The notes beneath the pieces were generated by a model, which searched no databases, had not been told where the DNA came from, and saw nothing but the letters and a program-made list of their open reading frames with translations. The translations under genes and the position numbers were made by a program. From Tubulanus polymorphus (lineage: Eukaryota; Nemertea; Palaeonemertea; Tubulaniformes; Tubulanidae): DNA of 64,000 nucleotides. Each line of letters starts with the position of its first letter. Within the stretch, counting starts at the first letter, position 1. Positions 54,638 to 64,000 of the stretch are shown one piece after another. The stretch spans positions 17,202,001 through 17,266,000 of the forward strand of contig NC_134025.1 of the NCBI RefSeq assembly GCF_964204645.1. Direction: 5' to 3'.

Positions 54638-57600
54638 ATGCCAAAAGTGTATCGAAAGTGGACGGAAGCTCAGATGCGTGAAGCCATTGAGTCCGTCAGA
54701 AATGGCTCATCAGTTTTATCGGCGGCTAAGAATTTTGCAGTTCCAAAATCAACTCTGCACGACCGTGTTAGTGGCAAAATACCGGCAGATTCAAAACTAG
54801 GCCGGCCGACACATTTAACGGAGGCAGATGAGAAAAAGCTCGCCGATTTTGCCAAAAACAGGGCTGATTTGGGATACGGATTCTCAAAGAATAATTTCCT
54901 GAAATATGCTGGAGATCTTGCGTTGAAACGTGGAAAACCGTTCAAGGAGGTGCTTGTCAATTAGCCAACATCATTAGGATTTGTTATTTGAAAGCATGAA
55001 TTTAATAATGCAGTCTTTTCTTTTAGATTGTCCCAAGTGATCAGTTTTGGGCTGGGTTTAAATCCAGAAATCCGTCAGTAACACTGCGCAAGCCCGAAGG
55101 CACTGCTGCCATCAGGCATCAGTGTATGAATGTAAAAAAAGTGGGGATGTTTTTTGGAGCAGCAAAATGTGCATTGGCAGGACTTCAACCAATGCACATC
55201 TGGAACATGGATGAAACCGGCCTGCAGTTTTCCCATGTCCCTGGGAAAATAGTTGCTAGGTATGAAAATTGAACATTAGCTCAATGATAATTCTAGACAT
55301 TGTGTCAATAGATAGGTAGGCTAATATTCCTCAGTGCAATATGTAGATATATACCTATACATACCCGTACATTTTTTCACTATCATGCATGATTTTTAAC
55401 CAATTTTTTAGTCAAAATCTTGAACTTTCAGCAAATAAACTAACATATTGTATCAATTGTGGCATTTATTATCATAGTTTAATGGAATCAATGACCCTTT
55501 GAATCAAATACAACTGTAAATTTGTCATAAAATGCACACCAAGTCCTCTGAAAATATAAAACAGATATCTCATAAAGGTTTGATAATAAGACTAAGAATT
55601 GTGTTTCATTCACAGAAAGGGAAGCAGATATGTGCAGGCACGCATTAGTGGCAATCGTGAAACTATTACCATCATGGCTTGTGGTAATGCGGCAGGGCAG
55701 ATGCTAGCACCGAATGTAATTTTTAAAGGGAAAACGGCAGCATCACTGCAGTCTGTTGATTCCAATCGAGCACCTCCCGGAACTACAGTGTCTGTTTCTG
55801 AAAGTGGATGGACAAAGCAGGTTACAAATAATAGGCCTATACATAACCAGGAATCAACAACTTACTTTTAATCTATCTAACTTTCCATAATTTTTATCAT
55901 AATAGGGAATCGCAACACTGTGGTTTAAGAAGAGCTTTTTACCAGCAATCGGCCGAGTTCGCCCGCAAGTTTTGATATCAGATGGTCATAATAGCCACAA
56001 TTTCTTAGAATTGGTGGAACTGGCTCGCGAAAATAACATCAAATTAGTTGAACTCCCAGAGCACACATCACACTGGCTACAGCCTCTAGATCGGTAGGTC
56101 TTTTTGCCCTTATTGATTTATACAATCTAATTTAATGTTTACCGCGGCGGTATGTGTTCTTTTTTAGATCGTGTTTTAAGACATTAAAGTCCTCATGGAA
56201 TCGCCTCTGTCAAAACTTCTCAAATCAAAATCCAGGTCGGATCATCAACAAGAGTTGTTTTTTTGAAATCTTTACACCTACTTGGCAGAGTATCTCGCCT
56301 GAACACTTAATTAATGGATTCAGGTCGTGCCGGATTTATCCATTCGATCCTTCTATAATTCCACCAGAGGCATTTCTTCCATCTACAACTACAATTGCAA
56401 CAGTCATTGCTGATGTGAGTTATTTTCTATCCGGGTCATATGATCTTACCAAGTTGTTATTTGAATACAATGATGTGTATTGGTATTCTAGATCGCCGAT
56501 CCTACACCATGTAGTGATGTTCCGTTGTCGGAATCAAATAAGGTATGACTTTTCACACTAAAACATACAAAACGTAAATATAGACAAAATCATTTAAAAT
56601 ATCTTGCAATGACCTGTAACCTTAATTACTATCTAGAATCAATCAACGAGTGAAAATCCATCTCAGGTGTGAAACAAAAAACTTTATTAATTATAGGTTC
56701 ATTGTTTGTTAATTAGTATTATTATTTTACCTGTGTTGGAATAACAGATTCAGATTGGTTCTATTGTGTTCTTTGTTGTTACTTACACCTAATGATTTTA
56801 CATTTCAGTTTTCAAGTGCTGACGAACAATCAACAAATATCCTTTTATTTTTCATGATTTGTTTTCCTCACATTACATTCACATCTAAATGGAGTATTCA
56901 CATATGTTTATGAAATATATCTTTCAGTTTTTAACAGCGGAGACAGAAGCGCCACCTATATTTCCTTTTGATAACAACTCGTCCCCAGGTAACAGAGAAT
57001 TTAGAATGAATTAAATACAAATATTTTTCCATATGAGATATCTCATTTCGATTCTCAAAACATTATCAGCTGATCCAGATCACGATGTTTTGGATTACCC
57101 TGTGGTCACACTAGCAAAAAAGAAGAGAAAATGTGAAGAGAAGAGATACTTCATACTTACTGCTGACGATGCCTATGCGAATGCGGTTGCTAAGCAAAAT
57201 CTAAAAGAAAAAAAAGAACAAGAGAGAATTGAAAAGAGGCAAAAAAGACTCACTACAACTGTAAGTTAAAATAGTGCTGCAAATAGGTTATGGTTTTAAT
57301 GTACCATTTATTTACATTTTTCCTGTCACGCTCTTTTTGCAGATTTCATCGAGACCAGAGGAATCAAATATTCCAGTAAGTAGATAACAAAACCATTTGA
57401 GAATGTTAATTCAATGATTCATTATTTGTCAATGAAAAACATGCATTTCAGGGCCATGATGATCAAACTCAAGATGATGATCAAATTCCTGAAGCAAGTA
57501 TGCCTAAAATACAAGAAATAAATATTAGGTAGGCTTGTAGAATTGTAGTTTAGATCTTGTTTGTATACTGACTTGAAAATGGTTGTTTTCTTTTAACAGT

Positions 57601-57968
57601 GAGGGTGTCTACATAGCGCTATACCAAGAGGGCAATCGTGGACGAAAACATCTTTATTTTGGAGTGGTACGATTCCTTGAAATTAGTTCTGAGAACAAAT
57701 GCATTCAATGGCTTACCCAATTCATGAAATCTGTTTTCAGATCTTAGAGATTCTTGCCTTTGGAGACGTAGTGATGGTACAGTTTCTTAACCAACCATGT
57801 GAAACTAAAAATTCATTTATATGGCCGGATGTAGACATCATCGAGGAGCACCCCACAGAAAACATCATCTATGATTTAAGCCCTCCAAAAGTCATCAACA
57901 ACAGGATGCAGCTAGAATTTCCAAAAGAAGAATTCCAAAATACGATGGACGTGTTCGCTACATTCTAA
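54638..57968 (+). CDS. Pogo-like transposase, 11 exons, open throughout
   Basis: Exons by GT-AG: 54638-54949, 55027-55259, 55616-55820, 55906-56093, 56168-56414, 56928-56988, 57070-57260, 57343-57375, 57452-57528, 57600-57666, 57741-57968. Phases agree at every join and give 613 residues plus stop. N-terminal psq-type helix-turn-helix ([32 protein letters not shown]); DDD catalytic core with Asp in [21 protein letters not shown] and SHWLQPLD; then [20 protein letters not shown], a family hallmark. After a Lys-rich linker ([13 protein letters not shown]) comes an unrecognised C-terminal domain ([22 protein letters not shown]). An AG just before the ATG suggests an upstream untranslated exon. 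Donor choices for exons 6-10 are inferred. Confidence 0.82.
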
Positions 57969-58913
57969 AATCAAAATATTTTTGTCAACTTAATCAGTGG
58001 AATATATGTTTTATTTTTAATTTATGGATGTAAATGTTAGGTTTTTGGTAAGTTTTTAGTTTTATAGGTACAAATCTTATTTTTTTATGAGCCTGATATT
58101 TTATTATTCAGGTAGGCATATAAGTTATTTTTTCAAAATACATAACAGCAATTATATATGGGTTGTGTAATACGAATATGTTATGAAATATAAAAGTTTG
58201 AAATACTTAACTTCTGCTTCTGTTTATTTGTTTACCCTCAATCAGCTGATCGGCTAAAATTGCGCGAATTAAAATAGTTTAATTATTGGATTCGAACATC
58301 AATCACCTGCTAACACCCCTACTTTACCCAAATGGCATTGTCCAACTTTCGTTGCCATATTGCTATGAAGCATCAGTGTTTTTTAATCTCATCAACTTTA
58401 TATAAAAAGAATTTGTTTTATATAAAAACATTGTATGAAATGACATATACATTGATTAATCGTCGTAAAATTTGCGCGAAATTAAAATAGTTTAATAATG
58501 GGATTCGAACCTCAATGACATTGCTACCACCCCTACTTAACCAAAATGGCATTGTCCAACTACCGTTCATATAGCTACCTCCCCTACTTTACCAACATGG
58601 CATTGTCCAAGAACGACGCGTTGTGAGTACATATAAATGATAGCAAATATTTTCGTTATTTCGTTTCCGAAATTATGTGGAGTGCTTCCGAATTTACGTA
58701 ACCAGGTATTCCGAAATTATGTTGTCTCTTAAAATGACATAAATTGACATATCTTTTAAAGGGAACTCGTTTTAAACGATTCCTTAATGATATTAGACCG
58801 CAGAAATATGCGGCTATGAAAAAAAGTGCTATTGGCAATTCCTATAGTCGAAGATTAATGCCCGTGAAATTAGTTGATTAAAAAACGGCTTCCGAAATTA
58901 CGTGGAGTTACCC
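57969..58913. other. Pogo 3' region with direct repeats
   Basis: Non-coding. Two related ~90-bp copies (58245-58350, 58465-58570) with GCGCGAATTAAAATAGTTTA, GGATTCGAAC and CCCCTACTTTACC. GGATTCGAAC resembles a tRNA T-arm but no tRNA fold is present. Subterminal TTCCGAAATTATGT repeats follow. Confidence 0.6.
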
Positions 58914-58915
58914 TA

Positions 58916-60087
58916 TGTGTATGCGTAGGCCTAACATCCGGACAGATTGGTCGTGGGCCTATTGAATAACAACCCTCCTAAATGTCGAAAATTTTGTTTT
59001 GAGGTTCAATCCAATGGGTCCGTTAATAAACGCAACAATTATACTGTGTTTGTTTGAGACAGTAAAGCTCAATACCGGTAGGCCTAAAGCCACGTAAAAC
59101 TCGATAAACACTTCAAGCGACAAAGCGAATGATCTCCTTTCCCCCACAGCGAACGCTTACTCCAAATTCCAAGTGTGACTCCAGCATACGGAAAGGAGTG
59201 TGTTATATACTTGTATTTAGTAAATACCTTGTGCATTTGACAATGATCAGTATGTACTGTAGGAAATATAGAGTATTGATGGTATTGATATATAGGTTGA
59301 AGCCCGCGGCCGAATGGAGTAATATATTCTTTTATTTTGATACCTCGTCGACATAACAGCTTTTCTCCGCTATATCTCTTCGGCGTGTTTAGTTTAGGCC
59401 TACGATTCCCCGGTACACTAAAGATTTATCTTAGTAAATACACGGTTAATTTGGTAAAGAAAAATAGGTATTGTTATACTAACTCCTTGAAACCCGCAGC
59501 CAAATCACTGGTAGTAATAAATTAATTTGTACTCGATTTGATTCTCATGATGAGGAGAAACTCACAGCTGATCCCCGGAACGACGATGTAGTAACACACG
59601 TCGATTCGTCGATGTTTACGGCTCGACAGTGCTTTTAAAATCTAAAGTAGTAAATTTCCAGTGTATCGGTAATATGATTTGATGAGGAAAATGGGCTATT
59701 GTTAAAATCACTGTTTGAAGACCGCGGCTGAATGTGAAGTCTGCGGCAATAAATTAGTTCATTTATACTTGAATTGATAATCGAAGTGACAATCGGCCTG
59801 CGGGTTGATTTCGGGATGACGACTCGAAAAACATGTCGCCCCATTCAATGGGGCTAAATTTTCGACGTTTATGGCCCGACAGTGCTTTTGTAACGATGAT
59901 TCGTGAAAAAACACGCAGAGTATTTGTAGATCTCAGTGAGCTAAACGATATCATACGGATTGTATCGACAACAGCGGCAAGGTAACGAAGCCTTAGTTCT
60001 TTTAGTAAAATAGTGAGACATAAAATAATAATAAGAAGAAACACGCGAATCTCAATAGGGTTTTCTGTGATGTAACAGAAAACCCTA
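58916..60087. other. Repeat region right of pogo
   Basis: No gene. Three diverged copies of a ~210-bp motif with TTGAAGCCCGCGGCCGAATG (59297), TTGAAACCCGCAGCCAAAT (59486) and TTTGAAGACCGCGGCTGAAT (59713), each followed by AATAAATTA-type sequence and a CGACAGTGCTTTT block. Confidence 0.55.
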
Positions 60088-60347
60088 AATATAAACTTCC
60101 CAAGAAGATCTATTAAAGGTATATTAATATTTCTTATCCTGAAATAACAAAAGTAGAAATAACTATTGAAGGTATAGCAAATAAAATATTTAACCAAGGA
60201 ATGAGAATGATTGATCAATGGCCAGAAATTAGAAAACATTTTATGAATAAAAGTAAAATCATTTAAAAATTGTAATATCAATCAAATTGATTATTATACC
60301 GGTAATAAATATGCATTATGGTTAGTTTTTAGAACAACAGAAAGGTT

Positions 60348-61237
60348 ATGATGACTATGGTAAGTTATGTAGATCAACAGTGGCAAGGAGATTTAATTGA
60401 TATGAAAAATGTTAAGAAAGATAATGATGATTATTGGTGGATATTGAATATAATTGATATTTTTAGTCCTTATGTATGGAGCTTCCCACTCTATAGAAAA
60501 GATGCTGTACAAACATCAAATGTTTTCAGAAAATTTCTTTCAGGTGGTAAAATAAAGCCAGAAAAAATACAATTTGATGATGGAAAAGAATTTGATAAAT
60601 CATCTGTTCATGAACTCTTGGATTATCATAATATTAAATATTTTTCAACAAAATCGGATAAAAAAGCAGCAGTTGTTGAACGATTAAATAGAACATTAAG
60701 AACAAGAATGTGGAAATATTTTACAGCAAATAATACTTTTAAATGGATTGATGTTTTACCAAAATTGATAGAAGGTTATAATAATTCTTATCATTCTTCT
60801 ATTGGAATGAAACCTATCGATGCTTGAAAACCTGAAAATGCTGAAATTGGAATAATTTATATGGAGCATTTCTTGTAGATGATTTTGGTGAACCTAAATT
60901 TAAAGTTGGTCAAAATGTTAGAATTTCTAAGTATAAAAAAATATTTGACAAAGGATACGATCGTAATTTTACTAGAGAAATATATGAAATAAAAAAGGTA
61001 ATAACAACAAAACCATATGTCTATAAATTAGAAGATTTAGATGGTGAAGAAGTTGATGGGTACTTTTATGACGAAATATTAAGTTTAACTACTGAAAATC
61101 TAGAACAAGAATATAAAATTGAAAAAGTATTAAAAACAAAAACTGTTAATAGAAAAAAATAATCTTTAGTAAAACGGGTTGGATGGCCGGATAAATTCAA
61201 TGAATGGATATTATCGAGTAAAATTAAAGATATATAA
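60348..61237 (+). pseudogene. INT: Integrase, P4 copy, 5' truncated
   Basis: Begins at TMVSYVDQQWQGDLIDM, so about 85 N-terminal codons are lost by fusion to capsid sequence. Asp and Glu of the catalytic triad remain (IQFDDGKEF, AAVVERLN). Broken by TGA at ~60826, a 4-base loss near 60847 and a TAA at ~61160. TAA at 61235-61237 is followed directly by the ATPase ATG, as in P3. Confidence 0.83.
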
Positions 61238-61869
61238 ATGAATAAGGAATTATTTATACTTGAGCCTCATAATATGTTAATTTCTGGTGTAACAAATTGT
61301 GGAAAAACTTATTTTATATTAAATTTATTAGAAACTATTTATAAAAACTATTTTGATAATATAGTATTATTTTGTCCAACCTATGAATTTAATCAAACTT
61401 ATAATAGAAATATTACTAGAAATAATAAATTTATTGTTTGTATTAGATCCTAAAACAGTTTAGATAATTTAGATAATTTTAGAAAATTTAGATAATTGTA
61501 TTAAAATAGCAATTGATATTTATAAAGGATCAAATACATTATTTATCATAGCTGATTGTGCAAATTTACATGATTCAAAAATAAGAGAGAGTGAATTATG
61601 TTATTTAGCTTTCTCTGGAAGACATTTTGGGATAACAACGTGGGATTTAAATCAAAAATATAATTCAATTGTTAAAGATTTTAGAGAAAACATTAGATTT
61701 TTAGTATTATTCTACAATAAAGATAGAAAATCGATGAAAAATGTGCTTGAGGAAAATGATATTATTCCACATGATTTACGTAATGAATATATGGATAAAA
61801 TTGAAAAATAACAAAAGATCAAAATTACTATTTCGATTACAACACCCATTTAAATATGAATTCATTTAA
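61238..61869 (+). pseudogene. ATP: Packaging ATPase, P4 copy
   Basis: Walker A GVTNCGKT intact; an insertion of short TTTAGATAA repeats near 61430-61500 destroys the frame; Walker B region shows IIADCA instead of IIDDCA; SGRHFGITTW follows. Start at TATATAAATG. Confidence 0.8.
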
Positions 61870-62071
61870 ACTCAACTAGCTTGTTAATCTAGTATATTTT
61901 AGTCAAATTCTAGTCAAATCTTAGTTATTAGTAGTTGAAACAAAAATCAAATAAATTTCAACAAGAAATAAATAAAAACAATAATATTTCGACTAGCTTG
62001 TTAATCTAGTATATTTTTAGTTACATTCCAGATAAATTCTAGTTGCAACAGCACAGTTTTTTGTTATATAA
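61870..62071. repeat. CTAGCTTGTTAATCTAGT repeats, P4 copy
   Basis: Two copies of the unit seen three times at 37420-37705, in the same place after the ATPase gene. No gene. Confidence 0.7.
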
Positions 62072-62675
62072 ATGGGAGGTGAAAGGAAAATAAAATCTAA
62101 AAATAGCGATGTTCCAATTGAAAAAACTTTAGATGATTTATGTATAACAGAAACAAATTTAACACCAGATAATAATGGTGCTTTAAATGATATTACTACA
62201 AACAATAATTATGAATATTATCTTTATTGTAAACATCAATTAGAAATATAAATAGCATCTGGGAAATGTAAAAGTTTTACTAGTAAAAATTTAGCTTATA
62301 ATGAATTAGATACAATGAAATCAGATGAAATTATTTAAGATTTATGAAATTGCGAGAATAGCTAGAATTAATGATGCAATATCAGAAAATGTAGTAAAAG
62401 GTTATGGTAAATTATGTAAATATATACTACCAATTGAAGATGAAAATAGATTATATGCTGATTTAAAAAATGATTATTTAGTTATGACTGAATTAAATAA
62501 ATGGATTGGATATTTATCATTTCAATTAGGTGGATTTATGACATTATTATCAACTGGAGTTATAACATTTTCAAATATTGAAAGTAAAAATTTTTCTATA
62601 ATAAATGAGCGAGGTGGAAGAAGTGAAGGAATTATTAACTGTGAAGAAAAAACCGAGATCACAGAAACAAATTGA
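62072..62675 (+). pseudogene. 200-aa conserved protein, P4 copy
   Basis: Same start motif (TATATAAATGGG) and KTLDDL leader; TAA near 62249 and a deletion near 62333. The C-terminal part is open from 62325 (ARINDAISENVVKGYGKL, LYADLKNDYLVMTELNKWIG, FMTLLSTGVITFSNI). Overlaps the next gene by 71 bases. Confidence 0.68.
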
Positions 62676-63000
62676 ATGGTCTCGGCAATAAGGAATTAAA
62701 TCGAGAGAATTTAAAAAAGCTATAAAAGAAAAAATAGATGATGAAAATGTTAATAATAATGGTGAAAATATTTTTATTTCTACTCCTGATAGTAGAATAT
62801 TTGATAGATATTTATATTTTACAACTAGATTCGTAATTGTATTCATTTTGATTGGGTGTAGTTGGTATAAAAAATCAAATAAAATTTATGTTATTAATAA
62901 TTCTGAAACTACTACTATCAAAAATGAAAATACTTCTGAAATTCCAAAATTCACAATAAAAGAAATGGATTTATATTTTAGAAAAAAAGCAAAAAAATGA
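62605..63000 (+). pseudogene. Small basic/TM protein, P4 copy, one TAA
   Basis: Starts at AATAAATGAG inside the upstream gene. One TAA at ~62687 (after QIEWSRQ). KKAIKEKI, TM segment FVIVFILIGCSWY, then a basic tail FRKKAKK to TGA at 62998-63000, immediately followed by host repeat. Confidence 0.65.
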
Positions 63001-64000
63001 TTTCATTTTTAGCCCACTTGGGACTTTAGTCCCAGCGGGCTATTGCGTTCACTTTTCGTCCGTCCGTCCGTTCGTTCGTCCGTCCGTTGACGGAATCCAG
63101 TTATTTTGGGAAGTTTTGAAGACGCTTCAAGGTAATGTCTTGATATTTGGTTTATACATGTATCTACCCTAGACACATCTTCAGCCCAAAAATTGGCCCT
63201 GTCAGATTCAAGATGGCCGACTGGCAGCCATTGTTGTTCGCCAAAATCAGCACTTTTTACACATTTTCGAAGTTTACGAGGGAAATTTTGAAGACGCTTT
63301 GATCATTTACCTTGATCTTTCGATTAAATTTGAATCTACCAAGGGCCCATCAGCATAAGAAAGATTGGGTCCATCTGACTCAAAATGGCCGTCCTATGAC
63401 CTTTTTAGTGCCCAAAAATGTCAAATTTGGCCAGAATTCTAGGTCCTGTAGCTTCCTACTGGTTTGCCATTTCTCATTGCAATTAGTGATGGGTATTCTT
63501 TGTAAAGGGATGTTTTATACCTGAGACAGGTATTTTTGATCCTCCAATTATGATGCAATTGGCGGCCATCTTGGTGTCATAAGTACTTATTTGTAGGTGG
63601 GAAAAAGCTTTTCGACATTATATTGATACCTAAGCATATTTTGATACAACAATGAATTAGAAAGTTGTAGCGTATAACGTGTTCTATGATCGGGGTGAGT
63701 TTTAAGTTCATTGTTTTTTGTATATGGCCACCAGGGGGCGTTGAATAATACAATATCTTAGTATTTCTATAGGCCTATTATATTTGTACCAATACATATT
63801 TTGTTACCGCAATCAATTGCAAAGTTGGAGCTCATGACATCTTCCATGATTATGGTGAGTTTTAAGGACATTAGTTAATGTATATGGTCACCAGGGGGCG
63901 TTGAATAGTAGAATAACCTGGTATTTCCTTATTATATTGGTACCTAGGCATATTTTGTTACCATCATCAATTGCAAAGTTGTAGTTCATGACATGTTCTA
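63001..64000. repeat. Dispersed repeats at the right edge
   Basis: Opens with a hairpin (GCCCACTTGGGACTTTAGTC / CCCAGCGGGC), then a CGTCCGTCCGTT tract, two diverged ATTTTGAAGACGCTT copies (63112, 63285), and from ~63580 a ~160-bp repeat with TTTTGTTACCGCAATCAATTG and a CCAGGGGGCGTTGAATA block twice. No gene supported. Confidence 0.6.

Larger units (their letters stand above)
53873..58913 (+). mobile_element. Pogo-type (Tc1/mariner superfamily) transposon, apparently complete
   Basis: TIRs GGGTAACTCCACGTAATTTC (53873) and its perfect complement ending at 58913; TA on both sides (53871-53872, 58914-58915). Extra copies of the TTCCGAAATTATGTGG core lie inside both ends (54260-54340, 58665-58735), in both orientations. 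One spliced gene fills the middle. 5041 bp. Confidence 0.92.
52423..60087. mobile_element. 7.7-kb insertion in the P4 capsid gene
   Basis: Flanked by AATATA (52418-52423 and 60088-60093), where P3 has one AATAT. Starts AGCTGCAAAGCAGCG (a GCTGC/GCAGC hairpin) followed by GGGTTTTCTGCACAG; ends with the hairpin GGGTTTTCTG ... CAGAAAACCC then TAA. The two ends share GGGTTTTCTG in inverted orientation. It contains an RT fragment, simple repeats, the pogo element and other repeats. Could be one large mobile unit or several successive insertions. Confidence 0.55.
51632..60341 (+). pseudogene. Major capsid protein, P4 copy, split by 7.7-kb insertion
   Basis: N-terminal two-thirds at 51632-52422 and C-terminal remnant at 60088-60341. 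Starts at TTAAATAAATG, with a stop five codons in (GTTAGG) plus later frameshifts. LYVRIPRLNQNTFYVP and VVDNVGRYLIKKLTIKIG identify the family. AATAT(A) occurs on both sides of the insertion. Confidence 0.75.
50510..63000. mobile_element. Polinton P4, partial and split
   Basis: Polinton DNA at 50510-52422 and 60088-63000, separated by a large insertion. Gene order matches P3: coiled-coil protein, capsid, integrase, ATPase, repeat array, 200-aa protein, small TM protein. The left part of the element, including PolB, is missing and no TIRs are present. The capsid 3' end is fused into the integrase by a deletion at about 60341-60350. Every gene is broken; this is the oldest-looking of the three bodies. 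Confidence 0.85.

Noticed and set aside
58280-58520. tRNA gene (GGATTCGAAC T-arm-like)
   Set aside because: No cloverleaf, anticodon arm or acceptor stem; the motif is part of a duplicated repeat. The same applies to GGTTCGAAACC near 48275.
60060-60093. Helitron 3' end (hairpin then CTAA)
   Set aside because: The hairpin is too close to the end, the left end does not start with TC, and the site shows a duplication.

Overview
This window is a piece of an animal nuclear genome, most likely a marine invertebrate. It holds a BEL/Pao retrotransposon, a hAT-type transposon, LINE fragments, a spliced 11-exon pogo-type transposase gene, satellites and several Polinton/Maverick-type elements (virus-like DNA transposons with protein-primed PolB, retroviral-type integrase, packaging ATPase and jelly-roll capsid genes). 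I recognise no ordinary host gene. The species cannot be fixed from the sequence.

Layout. 1-226 is the right terminus of one Polinton (P1), sitting in a BEL integrase gene (227-1048). The BEL 3' LTR (from 1100) is split by a hAT element (1174-22367, TSD TGTGT). The hAT gene is split by a complete 17,983-bp Polinton, P2 (2023-20005), with ~480-bp terminal inverted repeats and a 6-bp duplication CTAATC. The LTR resumes at 22373, then comes a LINE fragment (22605-24037). A rearranged Polinton, P3 (24038-38925), has no recognisable TIRs. 39-50.5 kb is mostly gene-free repeat DNA with a 52-codon Polinton-like ORF, a TIR relic, two non-autonomous TIR elements and a 108-bp satellite. A third Polinton body, P4 (50510-63000), is split inside its capsid gene by a 7.7-kb insertion (52423-60087) that contains the pogo element (53873-58913). 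63001-64000 is repetitive.

How the Polinton genes fit together. PolB would copy a linear genome from its ends, the chromodomain integrase would insert it, and the ATPase with the major and minor capsid proteins would build a particle. A conserved set of small membrane proteins and a coiled-coil/TM protein is probably structural. P2 and P3/P4 carry the same gene set, but the integrase-ATPase block lies in opposite orientation and order. Most P3/P4 genes and several P2 genes are broken, so these look like ageing insertions; the P2 integrase, 462-aa, 531-aa and several small membrane genes remain open.

Most striking: (i) a 354-codon LAGLIDADG-type intein inside motif C of the P3 PolB, with intein-free PolB copies nearby; (ii) a P3 zinc-finger/zinc-ribbon gene resembling the late transcription factor VLTF3 of large DNA viruses; (iii) a TAAATG motif at the start codon of nearly every Polinton gene, like a poxvirus late promoter; (iv) TIRs that are themselves long foldbacks; (v) a hairpin-bearing tandem array next to one P2 end; (vi) an apparently intact spliced pogo transposase with TIRs and a TA duplication.
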